From the NCBI GenBank assembly GCA_017526045.1, contig JAFXRX010000050.1, positions 1 to 14,786 of the forward strand: a stretch of 14,786 nucleotides of DNA, in the 5' to 3' direction. Source of the DNA: Opitutales bacterium. GTDB lineage: Bacteria > Verrucomicrobiota > Verrucomicrobiia > Opitutales > Intestinicryptomonadaceae. Positions 1-5,551 of this stretch are shown here, one piece after another. Under the pieces are notes generated by a model, which saw nothing but the letters and a program-made list of their open reading frames with translations, searched no databases and was not told where the DNA came from. Numbering within the stretch: position 1 is the first letter of the stretch; each line of letters begins with the position of its first letter. Both the position numbers and the translations under genes were made by a program.

Positions 1-417
1 AAAAAGTCGAACGGCAAAACCGTAACGTTCGACTTCGAATACGCCATTTCGCGCATAATCGGCTGGATTGACGGCGAGGGCACCAACAACAACAACTCCA
101 TGAACAGCTCCCTCGAAGTCGAATACATCGAAATGCCAAAGAAAACCGAAGTCGTCGCGGAGCTCGGCAAGCAATACTGCTTCCAAATCGCCCGCCCCGA
201 AAAGGGATTCAGCACATTCGAAGACGCGCGGAACAAGACCTCGATTTTCTCGGAATCAGGCAAGGCGGAAGCCTCGATGAACGACGACGAGGCGCGCAGG
301 CTCGAGCTTGCAAACCCGCTCAACGCGCACGGCGACCTCGCGCAAATCCGCGCAAAATTCAAGGGCAAAGAAAAGCGCGTGATAAGGGCGGTCGTTACAA
401 TCACAAAAATGGATTAA
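1..417 (+). CDS. 3' part of an unrecognised protein gene
   Basis: The frame is open from the first base and ends at TAA 415-417, giving 138 residues with no start in the window. The visible part is hydrophilic, with an Asn run, a Lys/Glu-rich middle and a basic C-terminal stretch (AKFKGKEKR) followed by a short hydrophobic strand (VIRAVVTITKMD). There is no membrane segment and no motif I recognise. An internal Met at 100 could be read as a start, but coding-like composition continues upstream of it, so the gene is best treated as truncated by the window edge. A terminator hairpin follows 16 nt after the stop, so this is the last gene of its transcript. No function is assigned. Confidence 0.75.
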   Translation, partial: KKSNGKTVTFDFEYAISRIIGWIDGEGTNNNNSMNSSLEVEYIEMPKKTEVVAELGKQYCFQIARPEKGFSTFEDARNKTSIFSESGKAEASMNDDEARRLELANPLNAHGDLAQIRAKFKGKEKRVIRAVVTITKMD

Positions 418-432
418 ACATTTTTTTTCGAG

Positions 433-458
433 CTCCGCAAACAACGCGGAGTTTTTTA
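433..458 (+). terminator. Rho-independent terminator
   Basis: A 6-bp stem CTCCGC/GCGGAG (433-438 and 446-451) with a 7-nt loop is followed by six T. It lies just after the stop of the upstream partial gene and separates it from the flavin-reductase-like gene. Confidence 0.75.
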
Positions 459-508
459 TTGAATTCATAAGCACGCAACCCCCCACAAAAAACAAGGAGA
501 GAAAATTC

Positions 509-1078
509 ATGAAAAAAAATCTCGGCGCAATAACTGCAATCGCCCCCCTGCCCGTTTTCATAATCGGCACATATGACGAAAACGGAACGCCCAACGCAAT
601 GAACGCAGCCTGGGGCACCCAGTGCGACTTCGACAAAGTTTTCATCCTGCTCGGCGAGCATAAAACAACCGACAACCTTAAAATAAAACGCGCCTTCACG
701 CTCGCGTTCGCGACGCCCGAAACGCTCGAAATTTCAGACTACTTCGGTCTCGAAAGCGGGCGCAAAACCAACAAGATTGAAGCCGCGGGCGCGCACACGG
801 CAAAGGCGAAATTCGTCGACGCCCCCGTCATCGAGGAATACCCGCTGACGCTCGAATGCGAAGTTGTGGAAATGCAGGAAGGCGACGACGAATTCAGAGT
901 GATAGGCAAAATCGTAAACACAATCGCAGACGAGCGCATACTAAACGCCAAGGGGGAAATCGACCACGACAAACTGCGGCCGCTAAGCTACGACAGCATC
1001 GCAAAAAAATACCGCATCCTTGGCGAAACCGTCGGCTCCGCCTTCCGCGCCGGCCTCAAAATCAAAAACAAAAAATAA
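509..1078 (+). CDS. Flavin reductase family protein (FMN-binding split barrel)
   Basis: A 189-residue protein, the usual size for flavin reductase-like domain proteins. Members bind FMN or other flavins non-covalently in the cytosol and often reduce flavin with NAD(P)H or act as flavoprotein oxidoreductases; the substrate cannot be read from the sequence. The N-terminal pattern APLPVFIIGTYDENGTPNAMNAAWG (split here as APLPVFIIG, residues 12-20, then DENGTPNAM 23-31 and AAWG 33-36) is the family's characteristic entry into the barrel. The C-terminus is basic. The start is fixed by a good Shine-Dalgarno, AAGGAGA at 494-500, 8 nt before ATG. The gene stands alone, between a terminator and the tRNA-Ala trailer repeat. 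Family assignment is fairly secure; physiological role unknown. Confidence 0.85.
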   Translation: MKKNLGAITAIAPLPVFIIGTYDENGTPNAMNAAWGTQCDFDKVFILLGEHKTTDNLKIKRAFTLAFATPETLEISDYFGLESGRKTNKIEAAGAHTAKAKFVDAPVIEEYPLTLECEVVEMQEGDDEFRVIGKIVNTIADERILNAKGEIDHDKLRPLSYDSIAKKYRILGETVGSAFRAGLKIKNKK

Positions 1079-1097
1079 GCCTTAAATCTCATTCACT

Positions 1098-1222
1098 CAC
1101 AAAAAAAGCAGGGGCTCTCTATAAAAAAGCAATCCAAAACGAGCGATTGCCGAAGGCAATGCGTGTAAAAACAGAAAAGGCGCGCGAGTAATCCGCGCGC
1201 CGCACAAATTGGCAAAACGAAG
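1098..1222 (-). repeat. tRNA-Ala trailer repeat, copy 1
   Basis: This stretch recurs in inverted orientation at about 12412-12535. Positions 1138-1205 are identical over 68 nt to the reverse complement of 12424-12491, and similarity continues on both sides (CACAAAAAAAGC at the outer end, GGCAAAACGAAG at the inner end). In each copy the module lies downstream of a tRNA-Ala gene and carries the same hairpins: a GC-rich terminator, ATTGCC-GAA-GGCAAT (1146-1160), and GCAATC/GATTGC (1129-1134 with 1145-1150) beside a run of A/T. Any ORF here is a by-product of the repeat. Confidence 0.85.
1165..1201 (-). terminator. Terminator of tRNA-Ala(CGC) transcript
   Basis: Read on the minus strand, an 8-bp stem GGCGCGCG/CGCGCGCC (1194-1201 with 1179-1186) and 7-nt loop are followed by a T-rich tract. 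An identical structure follows tRNA-Ala(GGC) at 12428-12463. A second possible terminator stem, GCAATC/GATTGC plus six T, lies beyond it at 1123-1150. Confidence 0.75.
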
Positions 1223-1336
1223 TTGACTCGCGTTTGCATTCGCAAACCGTCTCGCCCCTTCGGGGTCTTTTGCCTTCGGCAAAATCTCATTCGCGCTTAA
1301 AACAGAATTGGCTTCGCCCATTCCGCTTCGCTTGAA
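1223..1336. repeat. 114-nt hairpin-cluster insertion in trailer copy 1
   Basis: Aligning the two trailer copies, GGCAAAACGAAG is directly followed by TTTTGCAGG in copy 2 (minus strand), but in copy 1 these are separated by this 114-nt block. The block is almost entirely short hairpins: GTTTGC-ATTC-GCAAAC (1232-1247), CCCC-TTC-GGGG (1255-1265), TTTTGCC-TTC-GGCAAAA (1268-1284), and an imperfect GAATTGGC/GCCCATTC stem starting near 1305. Several loops have the cUUCGg form. It has no coding potential I credit. Confidence 0.65.
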
Positions 1337-1371
1337 TTTTGCAGGTGCAGGGTACTCTACCCTGCTTTTTT

Positions 1372-1444
1372 TGGAGCCGATGAGGTTCGAACTCACGACC
1401 TCCAGAGTGCGATTCTGGCGCTCTTCCAACTGAGCTACGGCCCC
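1372..1444 (-). tRNA. tRNA-Ala (anticodon CGC)
   Basis: The minus strand folds into a full 73-nt cloverleaf: acceptor GGGGCCG/CGGCTCC, D stem GCTC/GAGC, anticodon stem CCAGA/TCTGG around loop ATCGCAC (U33, anticodon CGC), variable AGGTC, and T arm GTGAG-TTCGAAC-CTCAT. The G3-U70 wobble pair that alanyl-tRNA synthetase recognises is present, and the discriminator is A. CCA is not encoded. It differs from tRNA-Ala(GGC) at 12305 at only four positions, all in the anticodon arm. Upstream on the minus strand are TTGACA (near 1486) and TATACT (near 1455), but their spacing is too long for one promoter. Confidence 0.97.
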
Positions 1445-1590
1445 GAAAATAAAGTATACAAGTTTTGTAAATCTTAAAATTTTGTCAAGGCAAAATCAAA
1501 AAAATATATTTCCGCGGCGCATTCGGGGCAAATCCCCCGCCCCGCCGCTCGAAAGCGCAAAAATTTTCAAATAGCGGCTTGACAAACAAA

Positions 1591-1634
1591 AATTAAAAAC
1601 CATTGTTTAGGTTTTTAATTGATTTAAATCAATT
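1591..1634 (+). promoter_or_regulatory. Two overlapping palindromes ahead of tRNA-Gly, one FNR-box-like
   Basis: A perfect 11-bp inverted repeat, AATTAAAAACC/GGTTTTTAATT with an 8-nt centre (1591-1620), overlaps a perfect 18-nt palindrome (1617-1634). The palindrome contains TTGATTTAAATCAA (1619-1632), which matches the FNR-type consensus TTGAT-N4-ATCAA exactly. TTGACA at 1579-1584 is a good -35 for tRNA-Gly, but no strong -10 follows at 17 nt. The palindromes therefore occupy the promoter and start-site region of the tRNA. Whether any FNR/CRP-family regulator uses the site is unknown, and the AT-rich context makes chance possible. Confidence 0.4.
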
Positions 1635-1636
1635 AT

Positions 1637-1713
1637 GCGGGCGTAGCTCAATTGGTTAGAGCGCGACCTTGCCAAGGTCGAGGTTGACGGTTCGAGACCG
1701 TTCGCCCGCTCCA
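1637..1713 (+). tRNA. tRNA-Gly (anticodon GCC), CCA encoded
   Basis: Complete cloverleaf: acceptor GCGGGCG/CGCCCGC, D stem GCTC/GAGC, anticodon stem CGACC/GGTCG around loop TTGCCAA (anticodon GCC), T arm GACGG-TTCGAGA-CCGTT, discriminator T, then encoded CCA at 1711-1713. The two tRNA-Ala genes in the window lack encoded CCA. A strong terminator follows 4 nt later, with the tyrosine recombinase gene immediately beyond, the usual position for an element integrated at a tRNA 3' end. Confidence 0.97.
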
Positions 1714-1717
1714 CTTT

Positions 1718-1748
1718 AAAAATGCGGCTTCTTTTAAGCCGCATTTTT
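1718..1748. terminator. Bidirectional terminator between tRNA-Gly and recombinase
   Basis: A perfect 13-bp stem, AAAAATGCGGCTT/AAGCCGCATTTTT (1718-1730 with 1736-1748), has a 5-nt loop CTTTT. Both arms end in A or T runs, so it can end the plus-strand tRNA-Gly transcript and the minus-strand recombinase transcript, whose TAA lies at 1751-1749. Confidence 0.85.
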
Positions 1749-2759
1749 TTATGAATTGCGGGCGAAAATTGCATCGCCAAAAAAACTCTTTGCGGACGCG
1801 GCGGAAAGGTCGGAAAGATTTACGTATCGCGACCGCAAAAGCGCGAGGTTTGAATGACCCATGTTTATTTGAAGGCGGGGAAGGTCTGAAAAGCGTTTTG
1901 CAAAATAGCTTGCGTAGGTGTGGCGCAAGACGTCTTGCACCCACGCGTTTTGAAAGCCCGAAGCGTCGCGGATTTTGCGCCATTTTTCTTGCCAGTTTTT
2001 CGGGCAGATTTTTTGCTCGGGCGGCTGTGGGATAAGCCTCTCTTTTAGGGGCGGGAAAATTTCGACATGCCTTACCCCGCCTGTTTTAGAGCAGATAGAG
2101 CGCACTGTTATTGATTTTTCGGATAAATCGACGTCGCGCCAACAAAGCCTGCGGACTTCGCGGGGGCGTATTCCCGCAAAAATTAAAAGAGCTGCGGGGG
2201 CAAGGCAGCCTTCGATTTTGCCCGCATTTTCAAGGATTTTTTTGACTTGCTCGATTGAAAGAGGCACAATCTCGCGCTCTATTACGCGCTTTCTTTCTAT
2301 ACACTTTATCGGGTTTTTGCCGCACCACTGCCTGCGCAAGGCAAATTCAAAAATCGCATGCAAAAACGCTCTGCCTTTGTTGTACTGAGAGGGAGTTGAA
2401 AACGCTTTGTTAAGCCACATTTCACAATTCGCAACACTCAAATTTGAAAAATTGCGCTCGGCAAGCTCGGGGGAATTTTTTATCAGGCGAGAGCCCAAAT
2501 ATTTTATGTCGCGCAAACTGTCTTTGCGAAGGTGGGCTTTGGCGGAAAGATAGAGCTTAAAACCCTCAATAAACGACATTTCTTTTGCGCGGTAGTTGAT
2601 TTTGCCACAGTCGATAATTTTGCCGCAAAATTGCGCGGGCATCAGCTCGGAATTTTTCGGCATAAAATCGAGAATGTTTTTTATAAGCCTCGCCGCGTCA
2701 ATAAGCGAAATGCCCGAGCCGTCTAAAATGGCGTTAGCGATGTTTTCTATGTTCGTCAT
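1749..2759 (-). CDS. Tyrosine recombinase / phage-type integrase
   Basis: A 336-residue site-specific recombinase. An N-terminal segment (1-60) leads into a helical core-binding domain (about 61-145, including FIEGFKLYLSAKAHLRKDSL) and a C-terminal catalytic domain (about 165-330). Catalytic residues can be assigned: R198 in GIRPREV, K225 in SKTGG, R279 in DVLRHTYASY, H302 in MGHSN and nucleophile Y312 in RSRYVNL. The usual first His of HxxR is Asp276 here, a variation seen in other active-looking integrases. The gene ends 36 nt beyond the 3' end of tRNA-Gly, consistent with integration at that tRNA. I see no clear second attachment site in the window. A 13-bp palindromic element lies 1 nt upstream of the ATG with no Shine-Dalgarno between, so a later start is possible. 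It could serve an integrated island or, less conventionally, the inverted repeats next to it. Confidence 0.92.
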   Translation of the reverse strand: MTNIENIANAILDGSGISLIDAARLIKNILDFMPKNSELMPAQFCGKIIDCGKINYRAKEMSFIEGFKLYLSAKAHLRKDSLRDIKYLGSRLIKNSPELAERNFSNLSVANCEMWLNKAFSTPSQYNKGRAFLHAIFEFALRRQWCGKNPIKCIERKRVIEREIVPLSIEQVKKILENAGKIEGCLAPAALLIFAGIRPREVRRLCWRDVDLSEKSITVRSICSKTGGVRHVEIFPPLKERLIPQPPEQKICPKNWQEKWRKIRDASGFQNAWVQDVLRHTYASYFAKRFSDLPRLQINMGHSNLALLRSRYVNLSDLSAASAKSFFGDAIFARNS

Positions 2760-2760
2760 G

Positions 2761-2773
2761 GTATTTGGAATAC
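2761..2773. promoter_or_regulatory. 13-bp element A, inverted partner of 2939-2951
   Basis: GTATTTGGAATAC is the exact reverse complement of GTATTCCAAATAC at 2939-2951. Each has 5-bp dyad arms GTATT/AATAC around a 3-nt centre. Both are also followed on the plus strand by TGTATG and then T5-T6, so the flanks match as direct repeats while the centres are reversed. This copy abuts the recombinase ATG on its upstream side. Candidate roles are a repressor operator or a recombination core site. Confidence 0.6.
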
Positions 2774-2809
2774 TGTATGGTTTTTGGTTTATGCAAGAGG
2801 TTGATTTTC

Positions 2810-2839
2810 AATATATTGCATTTTGTGACGCATTGTAAA
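2810..2839 (-). promoter_or_regulatory. Candidate recombinase promoter
   Basis: On the minus strand, TTTACA (2839-2834) and TATATT (2815-2810) are separated by 18 nt; each matches the sigma-70 consensus at five of six positions. It would give a leader of about 45 nt that runs through element A before the recombinase ATG. Confidence 0.45.
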
Positions 2840-2929
2840 AGCAAAAGCGCGTGATATTTTTACGCCTCCCGCGAGATAAGAAATATTCAATGCCGCAAAG
2901 GATTTTGAGGCGCATTAAATATTTTTTAT

Positions 2930-2959
2930 TTGACATAAGTATTCCAAATACTGTATGAT
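2930..2959 (+). promoter_or_regulatory. Strong promoter of the three-gene cassette, with operator in its spacer
   Basis: TTGACA (2930-2935, perfect -35) and TATGAT (2954-2959, five of six) are separated by 18 nt, the best sigma-70 promoter seen in the window. The palindromic 13-mer GTATTCCAAATAC (2939-2951) fills the spacer, where a bound protein would block RNA polymerase. Transcription would start near 2966 and run about 114 nt before the first start codon. Confidence 0.65.
2939..2951. promoter_or_regulatory. 13-bp element B, inside the cassette promoter
   Basis: GTATTCCAAATAC is the reverse complement of element A at 2761-2773; the two are separated by 165 nt. Its position between -35 and -10 suggests an operator. 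Its inverted relation to element A beside a tyrosine recombinase also allows an invertible segment. Confidence 0.6.
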
Positions 2960-3000
2960 TTTTTGCATATAAAACAGGGAACATCCCCAATATCCGCATT

Positions 3001-3040
3001 AAAATTTGCCTATAAAAATTTACTTCGGCGAATTTTTTTT
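3001..3040 (+). terminator. Leader terminator / possible attenuator
   Basis: AAAATTTGCC (3001-3010) pairs with GGCGAATTTT (3027-3036) over 10 bp including one G-U, with a 16-nt loop, and the right arm runs into eight T (3033-3040). It lies between the cassette promoter and the first start codon at 3080, where an intrinsic terminator would cut off most transcription unless prevented. The stem has only three G-C pairs and a large loop, so its strength is uncertain. Confidence 0.45.
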
Positions 3041-3079
3041 GCGTGATAAATCCCAACCCCCAACGAGAAACAGAATACA

Positions 3080-3838
3080 ATGAGCAAAAAACCGGAAAAT
3101 AAAAATGCACAACGCCGCAAAGTGAATATCTTTGAAATATATAAGGATATTTTTAAGAATTTAGGCGTTTCCGAATTAGATTTTAGAAAGTTAAAAATTG
3201 ATGAGATTGACGAAAAATTAAATTCATTATTCTCGGAATTTTCTTTGGATGCTAAAATTCCGCTTGAGGTATTTTTTGGATATTCATGGCATGTTGGGCA
3301 AACGGTTTTTCGCGATGCTTTTTGGACTTCTTTCCGCGATTTTTTGATACAAATAAGAAATAGCGTTTTAACTAGTTTTAACGACGAAGTTTCGATTTTC
3401 ATAAACAGGCTCAGGGCTTCGCACGGCGAATTTGTATATAAAGGAATTTGCGATAGAATTTCGACGGCGGATCTCCTAATTTTTGACATAGCAGAAACGA
3501 AGGATCTTTTTAAAAAAAACAATGGGGCATATGATTTCAAAAGCGATGCCCTAAAAAATGATAAAATTCAATACAAAAGCTTCAATCCTAATGTGCTGAT
3601 TGAACTGGGCTATGCCTTGGGCATTGGCAAATATCCCATTATAATGTGCTCAAATAATTTGAAAGATAAAATTCCGTCGGATTTAAAATGCTATATGTGG
3701 ACTTTTTATGAAATGGAAGTCATTAACGAGGAAAAAACAGGCAAACAAATTTTTTACCGCGAATTTGTCGACAAAAGGGGAATTGAAAATCTCTTAAGGA
3801 GCAGATTGAGAAAAATTGCGAAGTCGAAAATTTCTTAA
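3080..3838 (+). CDS. TIR / nucleoside-deoxyribosyltransferase-like protein
   Basis: A 252-residue soluble protein. Residues 1-60 are charged and helical. From about 62 it reads as an alpha/beta domain: strand VFFGYSW (64-70), strand ADLLIFDIAET (130-140), and NPNVLIELGYALG (169-181) followed by KYPIIMCSNN (184-193) and IPSDL (198-202). The pairing of 'aDLlIfDi' with 'NPNVxxELGYAlg' is typical of the TIR-like/nucleoside 2-deoxyribosyltransferase superfamily, whose members cleave N-glycosidic bonds of nucleosides or NAD; Glu175 matches the catalytic acid. Bacterial relatives are often immune effectors. Activity and substrate are inference. The gene is AT-rich (15 G+C in 3121-3180, against 32 of 60 in 11041-11100), suggesting transfer. 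It is first of a three-gene operon, with the next start 22 nt downstream. The Shine-Dalgarno is weak (GAGAAA). Confidence 0.7.
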   Translation: MSKKPENKNAQRRKVNIFEIYKDIFKNLGVSELDFRKLKIDEIDEKLNSLFSEFSLDAKIPLEVFFGYSWHVGQTVFRDAFWTSFRDFLIQIRNSVLTSFNDEVSIFINRLRASHGEFVYKGICDRISTADLLIFDIAETKDLFKKNNGAYDFKSDALKNDKIQYKSFNPNVLIELGYALGIGKYPIIMCSNNLKDKIPSDLKCYMWTFYEMEVINEEKTGKQIFYREFVDKRGIENLLRSRLRKIAKSKIS

Positions 3839-3860
3839 AATCAAAATCAAAGGATAAAAA

Positions 3861-5531
3861 ATGGGACAAATTGCAGACAATAAAGCCTCGAAGAATTTTT
3901 TTGCGCGTGCAATGAAGCGCTGGAAAAAGCTGCTTGTTTACGGCATTTCCGCAATAGTGCTGGTGGCTCTTGCCGAGCACTTTTTCCGCATCGGCATGGT
4001 AATACGCGCCATACCGAATATCTATAAATGCAAAAACGCAAGGCTTGATATTGATAAAACAAAAACTTTTAATCGGGCGCTTAAAGACAACATTTTTATA
4101 AAAGAAATGCATTGGGACTCTCATAACTGGTGGTCGCCGACGGTATATTTCGAGTGTTCCGGCGAGGCAATTTTAAAAACAATAAAAAAGAACAACTACG
4201 GAATTCCGTACGGAGTTCCGCATTATCTCCGTGAAATGGCTTCGATTTTAAACGCAATATATGGAAGAGCTTCCTTTGGCATAAAAGATGGTGTTAATTG
4301 TAGTTGCTCCGTTTGGACTTCACCAGAAAAAATTATTAAGAGCTGCGAGAGCCACGAGCCCCTCGTTAATACTTACGACTTTAAGCATGGTTTAAATGAA
4401 ATAAGGGAGACGTATGAAGTATTAACATTAAAAAAGAACGGTTTTAGCTTAGAAGTATTTAGATCTAGATTGGGATTGCGCAGTGCAGAACAAATAGGAA
4501 GGCAACGCGCCGCAGAATCTGAATATTTCGACAAATTCATGTCTGAAATTTCAGATAGGGCAACTGATCTTCTATTTGGGAGGTCTTCATTAGAGTTGGA
4601 GGCTCAACATGCATGGCTTTATGGCGTGGACGACATTTTGGATATTGATGCGGCAAAACCTCTGGAGGAGGCGGTTAAAGACAATCCATATATAAAAGAA
4701 ATGGAACAGTTGCCCCAGGAAGAAGTAAACGGTAAGAAATGCGTGGTAATCCGCTGCCACTGCACCGGCGACACAATTTTAGAAAACGGTGGTGTCCTTG
4801 CAAATTATTTTGGTGATGTTAGGGACACTTGGATATCCGCTGCAATATTAGAGGAAACGACCCTAATATATTATTTTTCCGATCCCGAAAAGAATGGCGG
4901 CGAATTTAAGCTTATAAAGACAGAAGTACGTGCCAGTATTTCCAAGGCGGGCGATTCTCATGTCGCAGAAAAATTGAAAGAAAGAGGCGTCGGCGCGAGT
5001 GATATAAAGTCATGGTTAGATGACATGGAGTATAAAGAAAGATACGCTAAAGATTATGATTATGAGTATCGGAGCAGAGTGGAAGATTTCGTAATAAGCA
5101 AGTCATATTTCCGCAACCGTGAGGAGGCTGAGCTTGCATGGCTTTACGGCGTTGATGTCAATGGCTGCAAAAACGCAAGATTTGGCATTGACAAAACAAA
5201 AACCTTTGAGCAGGCGCTTAAAGATAATCCGCTGATCAAAGAAACTCTTTGGATCCCGATTTATTTGGACGGCAAAAGATGTGTGTCAGTTTCCTGTTTT
5301 GGCAGTGGCGGCGAGGCTCTAAAAAAAATCAAGAAAGCCGGTGGCTTAAATAACTCAGACATAGATGACAATCTAGACAAGATATGCGCGCCGTGTGTTT
5401 CGTATATTTTTTCTGTTCCCAGAAAAAAAGACGGCGAATTTAAGCTTATAGATGTGATAGTTGGCGCGGAACTAAAGGTATCTCCGTTAGAGTCCCAACT
5501 GGAATGGATTTACCATCCCGAAAAATTTTAA
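3861..5531 (+). CDS. Membrane-anchored protein with a triplicated domain, function unknown
   Basis: 556 residues. A basic N-terminus (KRWKK, 19-23) precedes one membrane segment (about 24-42), predicting a short cytoplasmic tail and a periplasmic remainder. The rest contains three related units. Unit 1 (about 55-190) starts CKNARLDIDKTKTFNRALKDN; unit 2 spans about 250-362; unit 3 (about 426-540) starts CKNARFGIDKTKTFEQALKDN. Units 2 and 3 share AWLYGVD and GGEFKLI/DGEFKLI; a C-x-GEA/GDT motif followed by Lys-rich helix recurs in all. The C-terminus (LEWIYHPEKF) resembles the start of another unit. Unpaired-looking Cys clusters (C294, C299, C301; C474, C479; C509, C512) suggest disulfides. 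At DNA level units 1 and 3 share TGCAAAAACGCAAG, and units 2 and 3 share an 18-nt identity (4899-4916, 5433-5450), indicating fairly recent duplication. The Shine-Dalgarno AAAGGA precedes ATG. I recognise no family. Confidence 0.8.
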   Translation: MGQIADNKASKNFFARAMKRWKKLLVYGISAIVLVALAEHFFRIGMVIRAIPNIYKCKNARLDIDKTKTFNRALKDNIFIKEMHWDSHNWWSPTVYFECSGEAILKTIKKNNYGIPYGVPHYLREMASILNAIYGRASFGIKDGVNCSCSVWTSPEKIIKSCESHEPLVNTYDFKHGLNEIRETYEVLTLKKNGFSLEVFRSRLGLRSAEQIGRQRAAESEYFDKFMSEISDRATDLLFGRSSLELEAQHAWLYGVDDILDIDAAKPLEEAVKDNPYIKEMEQLPQEEVNGKKCVVIRCHCTGDTILENGGVLANYFGDVRDTWISAAILEETTLIYYFSDPEKNGGEFKLIKTEVRASISKAGDSHVAEKLKERGVGASDIKSWLDDMEYKERYAKDYDYEYRSRVEDFVISKSYFRNREEAELAWLYGVDVNGCKNARFGIDKTKTFEQALKDNPLIKETLWIPIYLDGKRCVSVSCFGSGGEALKKIKKAGGLNNSDIDDNLDKICAPCVSYIFSVPRKKDGEFKLIDVIVGAELKVSPLESQLEWIYHPEKF

Positions 5532-5551
5532 CACTAAAAAAAGGAATAAAA

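Noticed and set aside
1084..1292. Direct repeat AAATCTCATTC at 1084-1094 and 1282-1292
   Set aside because: Too short, and the flanks do not match; it does not border the 114-nt insertion, so it is not a target-site duplication.
1098..1336. A CRISPR array in the hairpin-rich trailer region
   Set aside because: The hairpins differ in sequence and spacing; there is no regular repeat-spacer pattern and no cas gene in the window.
2808..3110. 100-codon minus-strand frame across the control region
   Set aside because: It runs through both promoters and the leader terminator, has no ribosome-binding site and overlaps the first cassette gene.
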